From: Bettongia penicillata ogilbyi
Lineage: Eukaryota > Chordata > Mammalia > Diprotodontia > Potoroidae
NCBI GenBank assembly: GCA_023548195.1
Contig: JAJHZJ010000335.1
Location: 3,031,020 to 3,095,019, forward strand
DNA: 64,000 nt
Direction of reading: 5' to 3'
Shown: piece after piece, positions 31,296 to 43,184 of the stretch
Layout: each line of letters begins with the position of its first letter
Position numbering within the stretch: the first letter of the stretch is position 1
Translations under genes and position numbers: made by a program
Notes under the pieces: generated by a model
What the model was told of the DNA's origin: nothing
Database searches by the model: none
The model's input: the letters and a program-made list of their open reading frames with translations, nothing else

Positions 31296-32295
31296 GTGAA
31301 TGTGTCATCCTATGTGAGAATTCCAGAACCTTTAACTCCCAAACCAATGTACATTACATCATCTCATCCTACTTCATATTAAAATCAATTCTACCACTAC
31401 ACAGTCAAACAGTACCTGTGCTTTCTTTTCTTTTCTTTTTTCTTCATTCTTTACTATTAAAATGTGCTATATCAGAATCATTGTTTTCTAATTGGCTCTC
31501 CAAATGAGATTCCATCTTTTTTTTTTTCATTGTGCATGTGGCCCTTACTATCTTACAAAGTCTATTTGGTCACTAGTCAAGGGAAAATTGTTTTCAATCC
31601 AAAAGCAAAACATGAAAAAATTAAAGATACTCCCAACAGTGTTAATCTGTGCATAGTTCACCACTGTCTGACAGGGTCTCATATCATCAAGAGAGCAGGA
31701 GGAAAGGCTTTCACTCCCACATTCTGTTGGGTGGGTAACCAAACAGTGTTTCTTACAGCCTGCCCAACAGATCATGAATCCAACAAAAGGGCAGGATGAG
31801 TCACTAGATTTAATTTAAACAAATGTTCTATAGTATATGACAAGCACAGACCTAACTAATATTAAGCTCTTTTCCTTTTTCCTAATTACCATCTCTGGCA
31901 TTTATAATATTTATTTTAAACTAAGTGTATATTTCCACAAAATCACTAACTTTTTCACATAACTCACAGGTAGCTTGGGGACCCAATATAATCTTCCAAA
32001 TCTCAAGAATTTTATTTTAGTCTTTTTTAAAAGTAAAAAGTCTCTGTTTGCCTATCTGTAAAATGTTGATAACAATATTTAAACAATTTATCTCATAGAA
32101 ACTCTATGAAGAAAGAACTTCTTAAGATCTGAAGTGTGATAGAATATGCATTAATTTTATTAAAATCTAGGATTAGAAGATGTCTTAACAATTTTTAGCC
32201 TCATTTTACATATAAGAAAATATGATGTCAGATGAAGATTACAGGGAGATTAGGTTGCAGAATTACTGTGAACTATGAAGTACACTGTATGGTCT
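31296..32295. other. Intergenic, no gene recognised
   Basis: Contains a CTTTT-rich run near 31425 and weak MIR-like pieces near 32035-32130 (CTGTTTGCCTATCTGTAAAA). The frame at 31464-31799 has no recognisable features. Confidence 0.4.
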
Positions 32296-32402
32296 CTGTC
32301 TTTGCCTCTGCCTTTGTTTTTCTGTCTGTTTGTCTGTCCGTCTCTAATCTCTCTCTCTCTCTCCCTCCCTCCCTCACCTCCCTCCCTTCCTCCCTCTCCA
32401 CA
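32296..32402. repeat. Pyrimidine-rich microsatellite (TCTG/TCTC/TCCC)
   Basis: CTGTCTGTTTGTCTGTCCG, then CTCTCTCTCTCTCCCTCCCT and CCCTTCCTCCCTCTCC. Confidence 0.9.
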
Positions 32403-33370
32403 AACACATTTTTTTTTGCCTAACAATTTTGGGAAAGATTTAGTGCACTATCTCAACCCATCCCTCAGAGCCAAAGATCTCCTGATCTGTACAATATAAT
32501 GTAACTCATCATTTCATAGATGTAGAGCTTTAGGAATCATCTTGTTCAATATCAAGCAAAGTTAGTTACTGAGTCTCAGTGTCCCCATATTATGGTTAAG
32601 GTAATAGAGATAACAGTAGCACCTTCTTTAGCCATGTATTTTAAGAATCAAATACAGTATGAGGAGTAAAAACAGAGACTTTCTTGAGTTCTCCTCCAAA
32701 TCTCCTCCAACCCAAAATATCTATAAAAATAACTCCAAACAAATCCTGGAGCTGAAGAATGAATAGAATGATTTTGTGAAGTGAAACCCCTATTGCACAG
32801 GGCTGGGAGTGGAACACAGTTCACTGTGGGCTATGCTGACAGAGATAGGGTCAAAAGCAGGATTCAAGGGGTCTGAGTCAATGGAAGCTGTGGTGGTCTT
32901 CAGACATCTCAGCCCCAAAGCACTGAGGACAACTTGGAAGGTCAGTGGAAAAAAACCTGTTAGACCTGTGTGAGAGAATAGTGTGGTCTGGCCCTAGGCC
33001 CAGGGTGGTGGAGTAGCCCATAGCAGCCTCAGCAACAGCAACACTGACTATTTCTGGAGCTCTAGGCCCACACATTGTGGGTGGATTGAGCGGCTGATGT
33101 TACACCCCTTAACTCCATTAGAAGCACAGAGATCAAAAATCAAATAATTGGCTGGGGAAATTAGCAAAAACTGTAAAAAAAAAAAAATCAGACAAGGAAG
33201 GTGAAAGCATAAAACCAGAAGAACACAAAGTAATGGACCTGCATTCCAAGCCTCCAAGAAACATATGAATTTTTTTTAAGTCATGTAAGAGTTCAAAAAG
33301 GATTTTGAAAATCAAAAAAGCAAAGTAGAGGAAAAATCAGGAAGAGAAATTAGAATGATGCGAGTTAGCT

Positions 33371-34981
33371 GGGGGTGGAGCAAAGATGGCTCAGTACAAA
33401 CAGGGACCTGCTAGAGCCATCCCCTGAAATCCCTCAAAAACAGTAAAAAAGACTCTAAAATATTTCTAGAGCAGAAGCCCCAAAATGACAGGCTGAAGCA
33501 AATTTCCAGCCGAAGACAATCTGGAAGGTCGACAGGAAGTGTCTATGTTACACTGTGCTGGGAGTAAAGTGTAGTTTGTCATAGGTCACTCTGGTACAGC
33601 CAGAACTGAAGCAGGTCTTAGGGGACTGAATTGCTGGCACCTCTTGCGGTTTCCAGACTTTTCAACTCCAAAACTCCAAGTGAAAGCTTCAAAGGTCAGT
33701 GGGAAGTGTCTCTCACTTAGCTGAGAGGAAAGTGTGTTGCAATCTTAGTCGCAGCCCTGGCCCTAGCCCCTGTCCCAGTCCCAGGATGGTGGCAACCAAT
33801 GCTGAGGAGGAGACAGCTTGTGGAGACCTCTACTTAACAAAGGTATCAAAAGTCAAGTAATTGACTGGGAAAACGAGCAAATGGGGGGAAAAGAAACAAA
33901 CTACAGATGATTGCTTTCTCAATGAAAAGGTATTTTCTTCTGTCATTGGTGATGAGGAAGATAAAAATATATAACCCGAAGAAGATAGTAAAGTCAAAAC
34001 TCCTGCATCCAAAGCCTCCAAAAATAGGAATTAGTCTCATGCCATGGAAAAGTTCAGAAAGGATTTTTAAAATCCAGCAAGACAAGTAGAGGAAAAATTG
34101 TGAAGAGAAATGAGAATGATGCAAGAAAATTATGAAAGAGGAGTCAATAGGTTGCTAAATGATACAAAATAAAATGCTGAGGAAAATGACAGCTTTAAAA
34201 TTAGACTAACCCAAATGGCAAAAGAAATACAAAAAGCCAACAAAGAGAATAATGTTTTAAAAAACAGAGTTGGCCAAACGGAAAAAGAGGTCCAAAATCT
34301 CACTGAAGAAAATAATTCCTTAAAAAATTAGAGTGGAACAAATAGAAGCTAATGACGTTATGAGAAATCAAGAAATTATAAAACAAAATCAAAAGAATGA
34401 AAGAAATAGAAGACAATGTGAAGTATCTTATTTAAAAAACAATTGACCTCAAAAATGGATCCAGGAGAGAGAATTTCAAAACATTATTGGACTACCTGAA
34501 AAACTTGATTATAAAAAAGAGCCTAGAAATCATCTTTCAAGAAATGATCAAGGAAAACTCCCCTGATATTATAAAGCCAGAGGGTACAGCACAAATGGAA
34601 AGAATCCCGTGATCACTTCCTGAAACGGAGCCCAAAAAGAAAACTCCTATAATAATTGTAGCCAAATTCCAGAGTTCCCATGTCAAAGAGAAAATATTAC
34701 AGGCAGCAAGGAATAAACAATTCAAGCAATTTAGAAATACAATCAGGAAAACAAAAGATCTAGCAGCAATTAAGTAAAAAAATCTGCCTTTCCCTAAAGG
34801 AAAATAGAATGGAAGGGGATAAGAGAAGGGGGGGCAGTGATAGAAGGGAAAGGGGTATTAGAGGAAAGGCTAATCAAAATACATACTTTCCTTGGGGTGA
34901 GGGAAAAGGAGATGGGGAGAAAATTTGAAATTCAAAATTTTGTGGAAGAGAATGTTGAAAACTGAAAATATTTTTTTTAAA
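33371..34981 (+). mobile_element. HAL1 'B', internally deleted, inserted in A
   Basis: Starts GGGGTGGAGCAAAGATGGCT, the L1-type 5' end. It runs through a 5' UTR and a badly broken ORF1 (from about 33850), then jumps from CTAGCAGCAATTAAG in the late ORF1 to the extreme 3' UTR (GAAGGGGATAAGAGAAGG, then AAATTTTGTGGAAGAGAATG) and an A/T-rich tail. So most of the 3' UTR is missing. The flanks AGTTAGCT and AGTCAACT may be a decayed target duplication. After it, element A resumes with TCAACTGCTTGCTAAAGG. Confidence 0.65.
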
Positions 34982-35482
34982 TAAGTCAACTGCTTGCTAA
35001 AGGGGACCCAAAAGTACTGAAGAAAATAACACTTTAAAAAGCAAACTGACCCAAATTTCAAAAGATGTCCAAAAAGTCAATGAGGAGAAGAAAGCCTTAA
35101 ACGCCAAATGGGACAAATTGGAAAGGTGGTCCAACAGCTCACTGAATAAAATAATCCCTTAACAATTAGAATGAAACAAATGGAAGTTAATGCTTGAAGA
35201 GAAGTCAGTTAATTATAAAATAAAACCAAAAGAATGAAAACAAAGTGAAATATCTCATTGTAAAAACAACTGATGGATCCAGAAGGAACAATTTAAAAAT
35301 TATTGGACTACCTGAAAACCATTATCAAGAAAGAACTCAGACATCATCTTTAAAGAAATTATCAAGGAAAACGGCCCTGATATTCTAGAACCAAAAGGTA
35401 AGGTAGATATTGAAAGAATACCCTAATGACCTTCTGAAAGAGATCTCCAAGGGAAGCCTCCTAGGAATGTTATAGGTAAATT

Positions 35483-38410
35483 GGGGCAGAGTCAAGATGG
35501 CGGAGTAGAAAGATGCACATTTATGAGCTCCGAACCCACAGCGCATAGAATTAAGGTAAAAAGAGATCCCTGTAAGTTCTGAATCACTGCAGGGGGTGCA
35601 TAAACATAGTGGAAGAGATTTCCATTCCAGAGAGCCCTGGAGAGCCGTCCACAGAGTCCGTCGCGCCCCGGAAATTGGACCCCACCCCAGTGCTGCCCCA
35701 GAGAAGCTGACCGAGCAGGCTTCAGGGACGAAAGCTCCGGCAGCTGGGAAGGTCCCTCCGCCCACAGAAGCTACAGGTCAGTGAGAGAGACGCCTAGGCT
35801 AGAGGAGGGGAGCGGAGTGTCTCCATGACTCGGGCCCCCTCGGAAGGAAGCGGCAGTGGCAGAGGCGGGGGTGGCAGCAGAGGCAGCAGCTGTGGCAGCC
35901 CGAATCTTCGCCAGCAGCAGGCAGGATCTTCATTACTGAAGGTCTCTGCATAAACAACCTGAGGGAGCTGAGCCTGGGAGATGGCCCTGCCCCACCCCGC
36001 TCTATTACTGAAGGCCTCTGCATAAAGCCCCTGAAGGAACTGAGCCTGGGGGGCGCCCCCCCACCCGCCCCGTTCCTGAAAGCCTCTGCATAAAACCCCT
36101 GAGGAAGCCGGGCCTGGGAGGCGGCCCTGCCCCCACCCCAGCACCAGAACTAAAGCTCACATTCATTACCAGCTGGGCAGGCGGTGCAGAAAGCCCATTT
36201 GAATCTCAGACCCCAAGCACTAGCTGGGAGGATCTAGGCGGGGGTGGACAGGAATCTCAGAAGTCAAGTAACTGGCTGGAAAAATGCCTAGAAAAGGGAA
36301 GAAAAATAAGACTATAGAGAGTTTTTTCCAACAAATGCAAATGATCCCGACTTTCGGATCTGACGAGGAAATATTCTTCCCATCAGGAAAAGACATGGGG
36401 GGTGGGGCCTCAGTACCCCACACATCCCAGGGTGATGTCGGGTGGGCTCAGGCCTTGGAGGAGCTCAAAAAGGATTTTGAAAATCAAGTTAGACAGGTGG
36501 AGGAAAAACTGGGAAGAGAAATGAGAGAGATGCAAGAAAAGTATGAAAAATGGGTCAATACCTTGGTAAAGGAGACCCAAAAAAATGCTGAAGAAAATAA
36601 CACCATGAAAAATAAGCTCACTCAATTGGCAAAAGAGGTTCAAAAAGCCAATGAGGAGAAGAATGCTTTCAAAAGCAGAATGAGCCAAATGGAAAAAGAG
36701 GTTCAAAAGCTCACTGAATTTAATAGTTCTCTCAAAATTAGAATGGAACAGATGGAGTCTAATGACTTTACGAGAAACCAAGAAATCACCAAACAAAACC
36801 AAAAGAATGAAAAAATGGAAGAGAATGTGAAATATCACATGGGAAAAACAACTGACCTGGAAAATAGATCCAGGAGAGACAATTTAAAAATTATGGGACT
36901 ACCTGAAAGTCATGACCAAAAAAGAGCCTAGACATCATCTTCCATGAAATTATCAAGGAAAACTGCCCTGACATTCTAGAACCAGAGGGCAAAATAAGTA
37001 TTGAAAGAATCCATCGATCACCACCTGAAAGAGATCCAAAAAGAGAAACTCCTAGGAACATTGTGGCCAAATTCCAGAACTCCCAGGTCAAGGAGAAAAT
37101 CTTGGAAGCAGCTAGAAAGAAACAATTCTAGTACTGTGGAAATACAATCAGGATAACTCAAGATCTAGCAGCTTCTACATTAATGGATTGAAGGGCGTGG
37201 AATAGGATATTCCAGAAGTCAAAGGAACTAGGACTCAAACTAAGAATCACCTACCCAGCTAAACTGAGTTTAATACTTCAGGGGAAAATATGGTCTTTCA
37301 ATGAAACAGAGGACTTTCAAGCATTCTTGATGAAAAGACCAGAGCTGAAAAGAAAATTTGACTTTCAAACACAAGAATGAGAAGAAGCATGAAAAAGGAA
37401 ACAGCAAAGAGAAGTCTTAAGGGACTTACCAGAAGTGAACTGTTTACATTCCTACATGGAAAGACAATATTTGTAACTCTTAAAACTCTTCAGTATCTGG
37501 GTAGTTGGTGGGTCCACACACACACATGTACACGCATGCCAGCGCACACACATACACACATGCACACACATACAGAGACAGAGAGCACAGATTGAACTGA
37601 ATAGGATGGGACCATATCTTAAAAGAAATTAAGGTAAATGGTGAGAGAGAAATGTAGTGGGAGGAAAGAGGGTGAAATGGAAGGGGGTAATTATATGACA
37701 TTTAAGAGGCAAGTAGGAGACTTTTTAGTCGAGGGAAAAAGAGGAGAGCTGAGAAAAAAAAAAAACAGGAAGTTTACCCTCATCACATTTGACTAAAGGA
37801 AGGAATAAAATGCACACTCATTTTGGTATGAAAACCTATCTTTCAGTATAGGAAAGTGGGGGAGAAGGAGATAAGCAAGGGGGGGGATGATGGACGGGAG
37901 GGCAATGGGGGGGAGGGAGCAATCTGAAGTCAACACTCGGGGAGGGACAGGATCGAAAGACAGAAGAGAAACAATCAGGGACAGGTTATGATGGAGGGTA
38001 ATTCAGTTAGTCTTACACAACACGACTATCAGAGAAGTCATTTGTAAAACTACACAGATATGGCCTATATTGAATTACCTGCCTTCCCAAAGGGAATGGG
38101 TGGGGAGGGAGGGATGGGGAGAATTTGGAACTCAAAGTTTTAGGAACAACTGTTTAGTATTGTTGTTGCTACTAGGAAAGAAGACATACGGTTAATGAGG
38201 AATAGAAAGTCATCTGGCCCTACAGGAGAAAAGAGAAGATGGAGACAAGGGAAGGGAGGGATGACAGAAGAGAGGGCATATTGGAGATAGGGAAAATTAG
38301 ATTGCTTGGGGTATTGGGGTGGGGGGAAGGGATAAAAGGGGAAAAAAATTTGGAACCCAAAATTTTGTGAAAATGAATGTAAAAAGTTAAATAAATAAAT
38401 TTTAAAAAAA
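35483..38410 (+). mobile_element. Full-length HAL1 'C', inserted in A
   Basis: 2,928 bases from GGGGCAGAGTCAAGATGGCG to an A-rich tail ATAAATAAATTTTAAAAAAA. It has a GC-rich 5' UTR, ORF1 at 36284-37380, and a 3' UTR with CA repeats and G-rich stretches. There is no ORF2. A 19-base target duplication (35464-35482 and 38411-38429, one difference; both start GGAAT) brackets it. The target is ORF1 of element A, whose text resumes after the duplication (TTTCAGAGTTCCCAGG). Very similar along its length to 21020-23897, so both belong to one recent burst. Confidence 0.9.
36284..37380 (+). pseudogene. HAL1 ORF1 (L1-type RNA-binding coiled-coil protein), nearly intact
   Basis: The frame begins MPRKGKKNKTIESFF and is open for 215 codons. 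A long coiled coil runs from about residue 60 to 175 (ALEELKKDFENQVRQVEEK onward, with heptads of Leu/Ile/Met/Glu/Lys). The RRM-like part starts at about residue 203 (DNLKIMGLPESH). A one-base loss in an A-run near 36917 shifts the frame, and a TAG near 37128 replaces the CAG of the sister copy. The rest of the C-terminal domain can be followed in the other frame to the TGA ending at 37380. Family role: RNA binding and chaperone activity in the retrotransposition particle. ORF2 is absent, so mobilisation in trans by L1 is inferred. Confidence 0.85.
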
Positions 38411-39714
38411 GGAATATTATAGGTAAATTTCAGAGTTCCCAGGTGAAGGAGAAAATATTGCAGCCTAACAGAAAGAAACAATTCTAGTATTGTGGAAACA
38501 CAATCAGGATAGCACAAGATCTAGCAGCTTCTATATTAAGGGATCAGATGTCTTGGAATATGATATTCAAGAGGTCAAAGGAGTTTTGATTAAAATTAAT
38601 AATCACCTACCCAGCAAAATTGGGTATAATACATCAGGAGAAAAAATGGTCTCTTAATGAAATACAGGACTTTCAAGCATTCTTGATAAAAAGTCCAGAG
38701 CTGAATAGAAATTTTGATTTTAAAATACAAGAATCAAGAGAAGTATGAAAAAGTAAACAGTAAAGGAAAATCCTAAGACTTACTAAAGTTGAACTATTTA
38801 CATTCATGCATGGAAAGATAATATTTGCAATCCTTAAAAGTTTTCTCAGTATTATAGTAGTTGGAGGGAACAATATGTACAGACGGAGGGCAGAGGGTGA
38901 GTTGAATATGAAGGGATGATATGTAAAAAACAAAAATTAAGAGATGTGAGAAGAATATATTTGGAGAAGGAGAAAGAGATAAATAGAACAGGATAAATTA
39001 TCTCTCACATAAAAGAGGCAAGAAAAAGCTTTTCCAATGGAGGGGAAGAGGATGGAGATGACAGGGAATGAGTAACCTTACTCTCATTGGATTTGTCTTA
39101 GGTAAGGAATAAAATGCACAGTCAGTTGGACATGAATATCAGTTTTATACTACAGGAAAGTAGGGGGGAAAGAGGATAAGCAGTAGTTGAATAAAAGAAA
39201 GGAGGCCAATGAATAATTAGAAGCAAATATTTTTGAGGACAGGTGGAGTCAAAAGAGAGAACAGAATAATTGCGGAGCAGGATAGGACAGAGGGAAATAT
39301 AGTCTTTCACAACAAGACTGTTATGAAAGTATTTCATGTGAGGACACATGTATAACTTCTATATAATTGCTTGCATTCTCAGTGGGGATGGGTGGTGAGG
39401 GAAGAAGGGAGGGAAGTTGAAACTCAAAGTTTTAGAAATGAATGGTAAACGTTATTTTTACATGCACCTGGAAAATGACATACAGGTAATGGGGTATAGA
39501 AATCTATCTTACCTTACGAGAAAATGGAAGGGAAGGGGACAAGATAAGGGGGATGTGGTAATTGAGGGAAGGGCAGATTGGGGAAAAAAGTAATGAGAAT
39601 GGACTCTGACTTGGGGTGGGTGAAAGAGAGAGATGGGGAGGAAATTTGGAACTCAAAATTTTATGGAAATAAATGTTGGAAAATAAAAATAGATTAACTA
39701 GAAAAGATACAGTA

Positions 39715-39770
39715 TGTGTATGTATACATATGTGTGTGTGTATGTGTGTGTGGACACATACATGCATGCT
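39715..39770. repeat. (TATG/TG)n microsatellite at the 3' edge of HAL1 A
   Basis: TATGTGTATGTATACATATG, then TGTGTGTGTATGTGTGTGTG. Confidence 0.85.
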
Positions 39771-39834
39771 ATCCTACAAACATAATATATATGCATACTT
39801 TTATACATATCCTTTCTAAGTAATTATGTAAATA

Positions 39835-39970
39835 TCATCTATTATCATTATTTCATAGATTGAAAAAAAGATACAAAAACATTAAATGAGTTGACCAAGG
39901 TCACAAACGAATTGACTCTACATTGCCGGACTCAATATTTAGCTCTTCAGCAAACAAGCATACCTGACTC
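39835..39970 (-). mobile_element. MIR-like SINE, antisense
   Basis: TTATTTCATAGATTGAAAAA, GAGTTGACCAAGGTCACAAA and CGAATTGACTC, then ACTCAATATTTAGCTCTTC give a weak antisense MIR. Confidence 0.5.
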
Positions 39971-39977
39971 CTTTTCT

Positions 39978-40009
39978 TTCTTTCTTTTCTTTTTTTTTTT
40001 TTTTTTTTT
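39978..40009. repeat. CTTT-rich and poly-T tract
   Basis: TTTCTTTCTTTCTTTTC followed by a T run of about 20. Confidence 0.9.
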
Positions 40010-40309
40010 GCTCTTCATATGTTTGGCGAACGTTTTTGGTAAATTTCTCTTTTACAGATCATATTTTGTAGGTGCCCACACTTTTATCAGTGCAGAAGTG
40101 AACCCCGGGAGCATGAATAAAATAGAAGCTCACAGTGACATTAACCTTTATGTTTCACAAAGTATTTCCATATATTATTTCACTTGGGCTTCATAAATCT
40201 GGAGTATATAAACTTAAGTCTATTTAGGAGAAATCGGGTACTGTTGCCAATCTAGGACCCCTGCCTTTATTTTCTAAGTTTCTAGATTGGATTTGTCAGT
40301 AACTGCAGG

Positions 40310-40310
40310 T

Positions 40311-40366
<56 letters not shown>
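40310..40366. repeat. Pure (ATC)n microsatellite
   Basis: About 18 perfect ATC units. Its purity suggests a young or still variable repeat. The methionine run read on the other strand is an artefact. Confidence 0.95.
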
Positions 40367-40490
40367 TACCACTGGTTTATAAAATGAGATAACAGAAAAA
40401 GTAAATAACTTGTCTATGTTCATGGAAGTGTAAGAATCAGAATTCTCTATACAAAGCTCTTCTGATTCAAAGTTCATCTTTCTTTCCATT
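40367..40490 (-). mobile_element. MIR-like SINE fragment, antisense
   Basis: AAAATGAGATAACAGAAAAA, AACTTGTCTATGTTCATGG and CAAAGCTCTTCTGATTC suggest a decayed antisense MIR. Confidence 0.45.
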
Positions 40491-40869
40491 ACATTTCACC
40501 AACTCTACCTAGCTTCACACCTCCTATCCCAGATACCATACTAGTCCAAACTGAAAGTTCTAAAGTTCTCTGACTTTTCATTAAAGATGTTTGCTGTGAA
40601 AACAATTCACTTATTAACATCTCAGTGGCATGCCCATAGGAGGCAGCTAATAAATGATTGTTGGATTGGAGTGTTCAGCACCATCTTCTCTCTGTCATTT
40701 GGCCTCTACTATACCATACTGCCTCAGCTGGGGATACAGCTTGACAGGGACTGTCTTGCTGCAGTACACAAAGCGGTGTAATAAAAATAATAGCTGAGAT
40801 TACTTTTCAAAAAAAACCATCTGCTTTCCTGTGAGTTAAGCAGTACTAGAGTTCAACCACAGTCTTATG

Positions 40870-41025
40870 AGTCTGGCAGTATGAATGTTATTATTCACAT
40901 TTTACAGTTGAAGACACTGAGACTTTAAGAGGTGAGATTATTTGAACTAGCAGATAATAAATAGTAAGTCATGGTGGAAAAACAGGTCTTAGGATGCCAA
41001 ACCCAGAGCTCTTTCCACTAGCCCA
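40870..41025 (-). mobile_element. MIR SINE, antisense
   Basis: TTATTATTCACATTTTACAG, AAGACACTGAGACTTTAAG and CCAAACCCAGAGCTCTTTCC, then ACTAGCCCACA give a clear antisense MIR. Confidence 0.75.
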
Positions 41026-41314
41026 CAATTAATTACATATGTCCCCCTTTTGGTTTGGCTCTAAAAGGGAGTAGAGTAGTATGGCTGGCAAGATTAAAGA
41101 GTGAGCAATAGGGTACCTGGAAAATTGCACCAGTCACCTGAGGCATAAGAGACAGATACATAAAATGCTTCTATTTAGTTCTGACCTCAGACAGTTCACA
41201 CACAGATTAAGGATGACTGAGAAGTGGAAAAAGGCAGTAAACAAGGAGCAAAACTACTCTAGTTGAGATAACGTTTCGTGTTCTTTTCACTTTGAGCCCT
41301 GGCCACAGAAATAA

Positions 41315-41475
41315 CAGGATTTTAGAGCAAGAGACTGCAAAATACCTAATGTGACTCTTCTTTTTACAGTTGAGGAAATAAACTCACAAACAGTAGCATT
41401 GACTTGTTAGGGTGGAAGTGTCAGAATGGGGATTTGAACTCATTTCTCAAGACTCCAATAAACATTGCACAGCAG
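41315..41475 (-). mobile_element. MIR-like SINE, antisense
   Basis: CTTCTTTTTACAGTTGAGGA, GGGGATTTGAACTCATTTCT and CAAGACTCCAATAAAC give the antisense MIR order. Confidence 0.65.
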
Positions 41476-41744
41476 AGGATGAGACAAATAAAAGGAGATT
41501 TTAAGGCCATCTCGTCCAATCCCTGCCCTTTTTTCCTGTCTGGTGCCCAAAGTCAGGTCAACACCAGAGGCAAAAGAACAGACAATTCCCTTCACACAAG
41601 CTCTTCAAGTCTTACTACTCCTCTATCCTCCCCCCAAAAAACCCTCATAAAATTCTTTTCCCTCCCCCATTTTCAGATAAATCTCAAATCCTAAGCCACC
41701 ATAATATGTCACAATGTTCAAGGGGTCAGAGTAATTGAAATACT

Positions 41745-41928
41745 TACCACTGTGTGTGTCTGTATGTGTGTGACAGAGGCAGATAGACACAGAGACAGAG
41801 CTATAGAGAGAGATGGAGGAAGGAAAGAAGGAAGGAAGGAAGGAAGGAAGGAAGGAAGGAAGGAAGGAAGGAAGGAAGGAAGGAAGGAAGGAAGGAAGGA
41901 AGGAAGGAAGGAAGGAAGGAAGGAAGAT
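41745..41928. repeat. (TG)n plus long (GGAA)n microsatellite
   Basis: A short TG run at 41751-41773 is followed by (GGAA)n from about 41818 to 41926, some 27 nearly perfect units. The phenylalanine-leucine-proline-serine frame on the minus strand is a translation of this repeat. Confidence 0.95.
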
Positions 41929-42109
41929 GAAGATGTGAAAACAAGCCAGTAAATGAAAGGTTTTCGTACATTTGTAGAGGTCTCCATTTTCTTTCTCCTG
42001 AAATACTCTCAAGAGGGAAACTATAGATGGCCCAATAAAAAAGGGATATACTTCAGTAACAGCAATTAACATCTCCAGTTCAAATGACTTAAAAATTCGT
42101 CATTGTTAA

Positions 42110-42420
42110 GTGATTTCTTCTGGATTTGACTGTGAAACATGGGAGATACTGGCGCAGAAGTGCTCAGCATGGTGTGCCCACTAAAGAAAGACCACTGCTC
42201 TCTTCCAGCCAGGTAGAATTGAGACAGCACAAAATAAACACAAGATGCACAAATTTGGAAAACCCATCCCAAATATTCATACGGACTCTCTGTGCCCAAC
42301 CTGGGGTAGAGCATTCCGAGCTCGTATTGGTCTGATCCGCCACAGTTGGACACACTGAAATTTCACTTTATCATAGTGATGTCATTTTGGTTCTCTTCAA
42401 AGACAAAGGACAACAACCAA
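42110..42420 (+). mobile_element. RTE LINE 3' end, 5'-truncated
   Basis: It lines up with the 3' end of the long RTE at 53333-53640: GATTTGACTGTGAAACATGG, GAGATACTGGCGCAG, GAATTGAGACAGCACAAAAT and CATCCCAAATATTCATACGG, then GATGTCATTTTGGTTCTC and GACAAAGGACAACAACC. About 310 bases, 5'-truncated. Confidence 0.85.
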
Positions 42421-42429
42421 CCAATCAGA

Positions 42430-43184
42430 TAGCACCACTACTCAGAACCCAGACCTCCTGATTCTCAGTACAGTGCACTGCCTCTACATCACTTAAAAAA
42501 TGTCAAAGTCAAGGACTTTGAGGGAGGGGAGGGAGAAAGACAGACATTTCTAAACAAATATTTGAAAGAATTAAAAATAAACATAATGTGATTTGTCTGG
42601 ATAGGGAAAAAAACCTTCAGTTTCTATTGATTAAACATTTCAAGGTGGGAAAGGAAGGGAACTGACAGATTAATTTTAAAGTACCTACTGCTGAGTAGAG
42701 GGAGTGGTCTAAATTAATCTGCTTCACCTAGTCATTCCTTGGCCCATTTCCAGGTATTGGCAGTTGTGGACTCAAGGACACATGGCTTAAAGTTTCTGAG
42801 ATTTTGCTGCTTTGTATTCAGAGAGTTTGTCCTTTGTTCACCTCTGTGCCCAGATAAAGGGAAAGTTGTTGCTCTAGCACCAGAAGAGCCAATTTCCCTC
42901 TGACCATTCCTCCCTCCATCACTACAATGGCCCCCCACCCCCTGTACTGTATGATTATGTCAAATTTGTTCTCCAAGGACCCTGCATAGCCTCAATTGCT
43001 CTGAAGCTCTCATGGGGACAACTAACCTCCCCAGTCAGAAATATTTGCCAACTTCATAGCCCACATCATTTTATTTGACAATGTGGGGTGGCAGGGAATC
43101 TGGCCTTGGAATATCCCTAATATTCCATGTTGAGCCAAGTTTTAAACGACAAAAACAAAACTTCTGTTAAATGGTTGTGAAATT
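42430..43184. other. Intergenic, no gene recognised
   Basis: 42430-42495 looks like an antisense MIR tail. The rest is unassigned, with a C-rich run at 42931-42942. No credible coding frame. Confidence 0.4.

Larger units (their letters stand above)
32662..39706 (+). mobile_element. Old HAL1 'A' with two nested insertions
   Basis: One old half-L1 is spread over three pieces: 5' UTR and ORF1 start (32662-33362), ORF1 middle (34982-35482), ORF1 end and 3' UTR (38411-39706). Its ORF1 text continues across each gap in register. The flanking target duplication reads ATACAGTATG at 32652-32661 and 39707-39716. No ORF2 lies between ORF1 and the 3' UTR, so it is also ORF1-only. Its own length without inserts is about 2.5 kb, shorter than the complete copies because of decay and deletions. 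Confidence 0.75.

Noticed and set aside
41623..42072. 149-codon minus-strand frame with repeated SFLP
   Set aside because: Translation of the (GGAA)n microsatellite.
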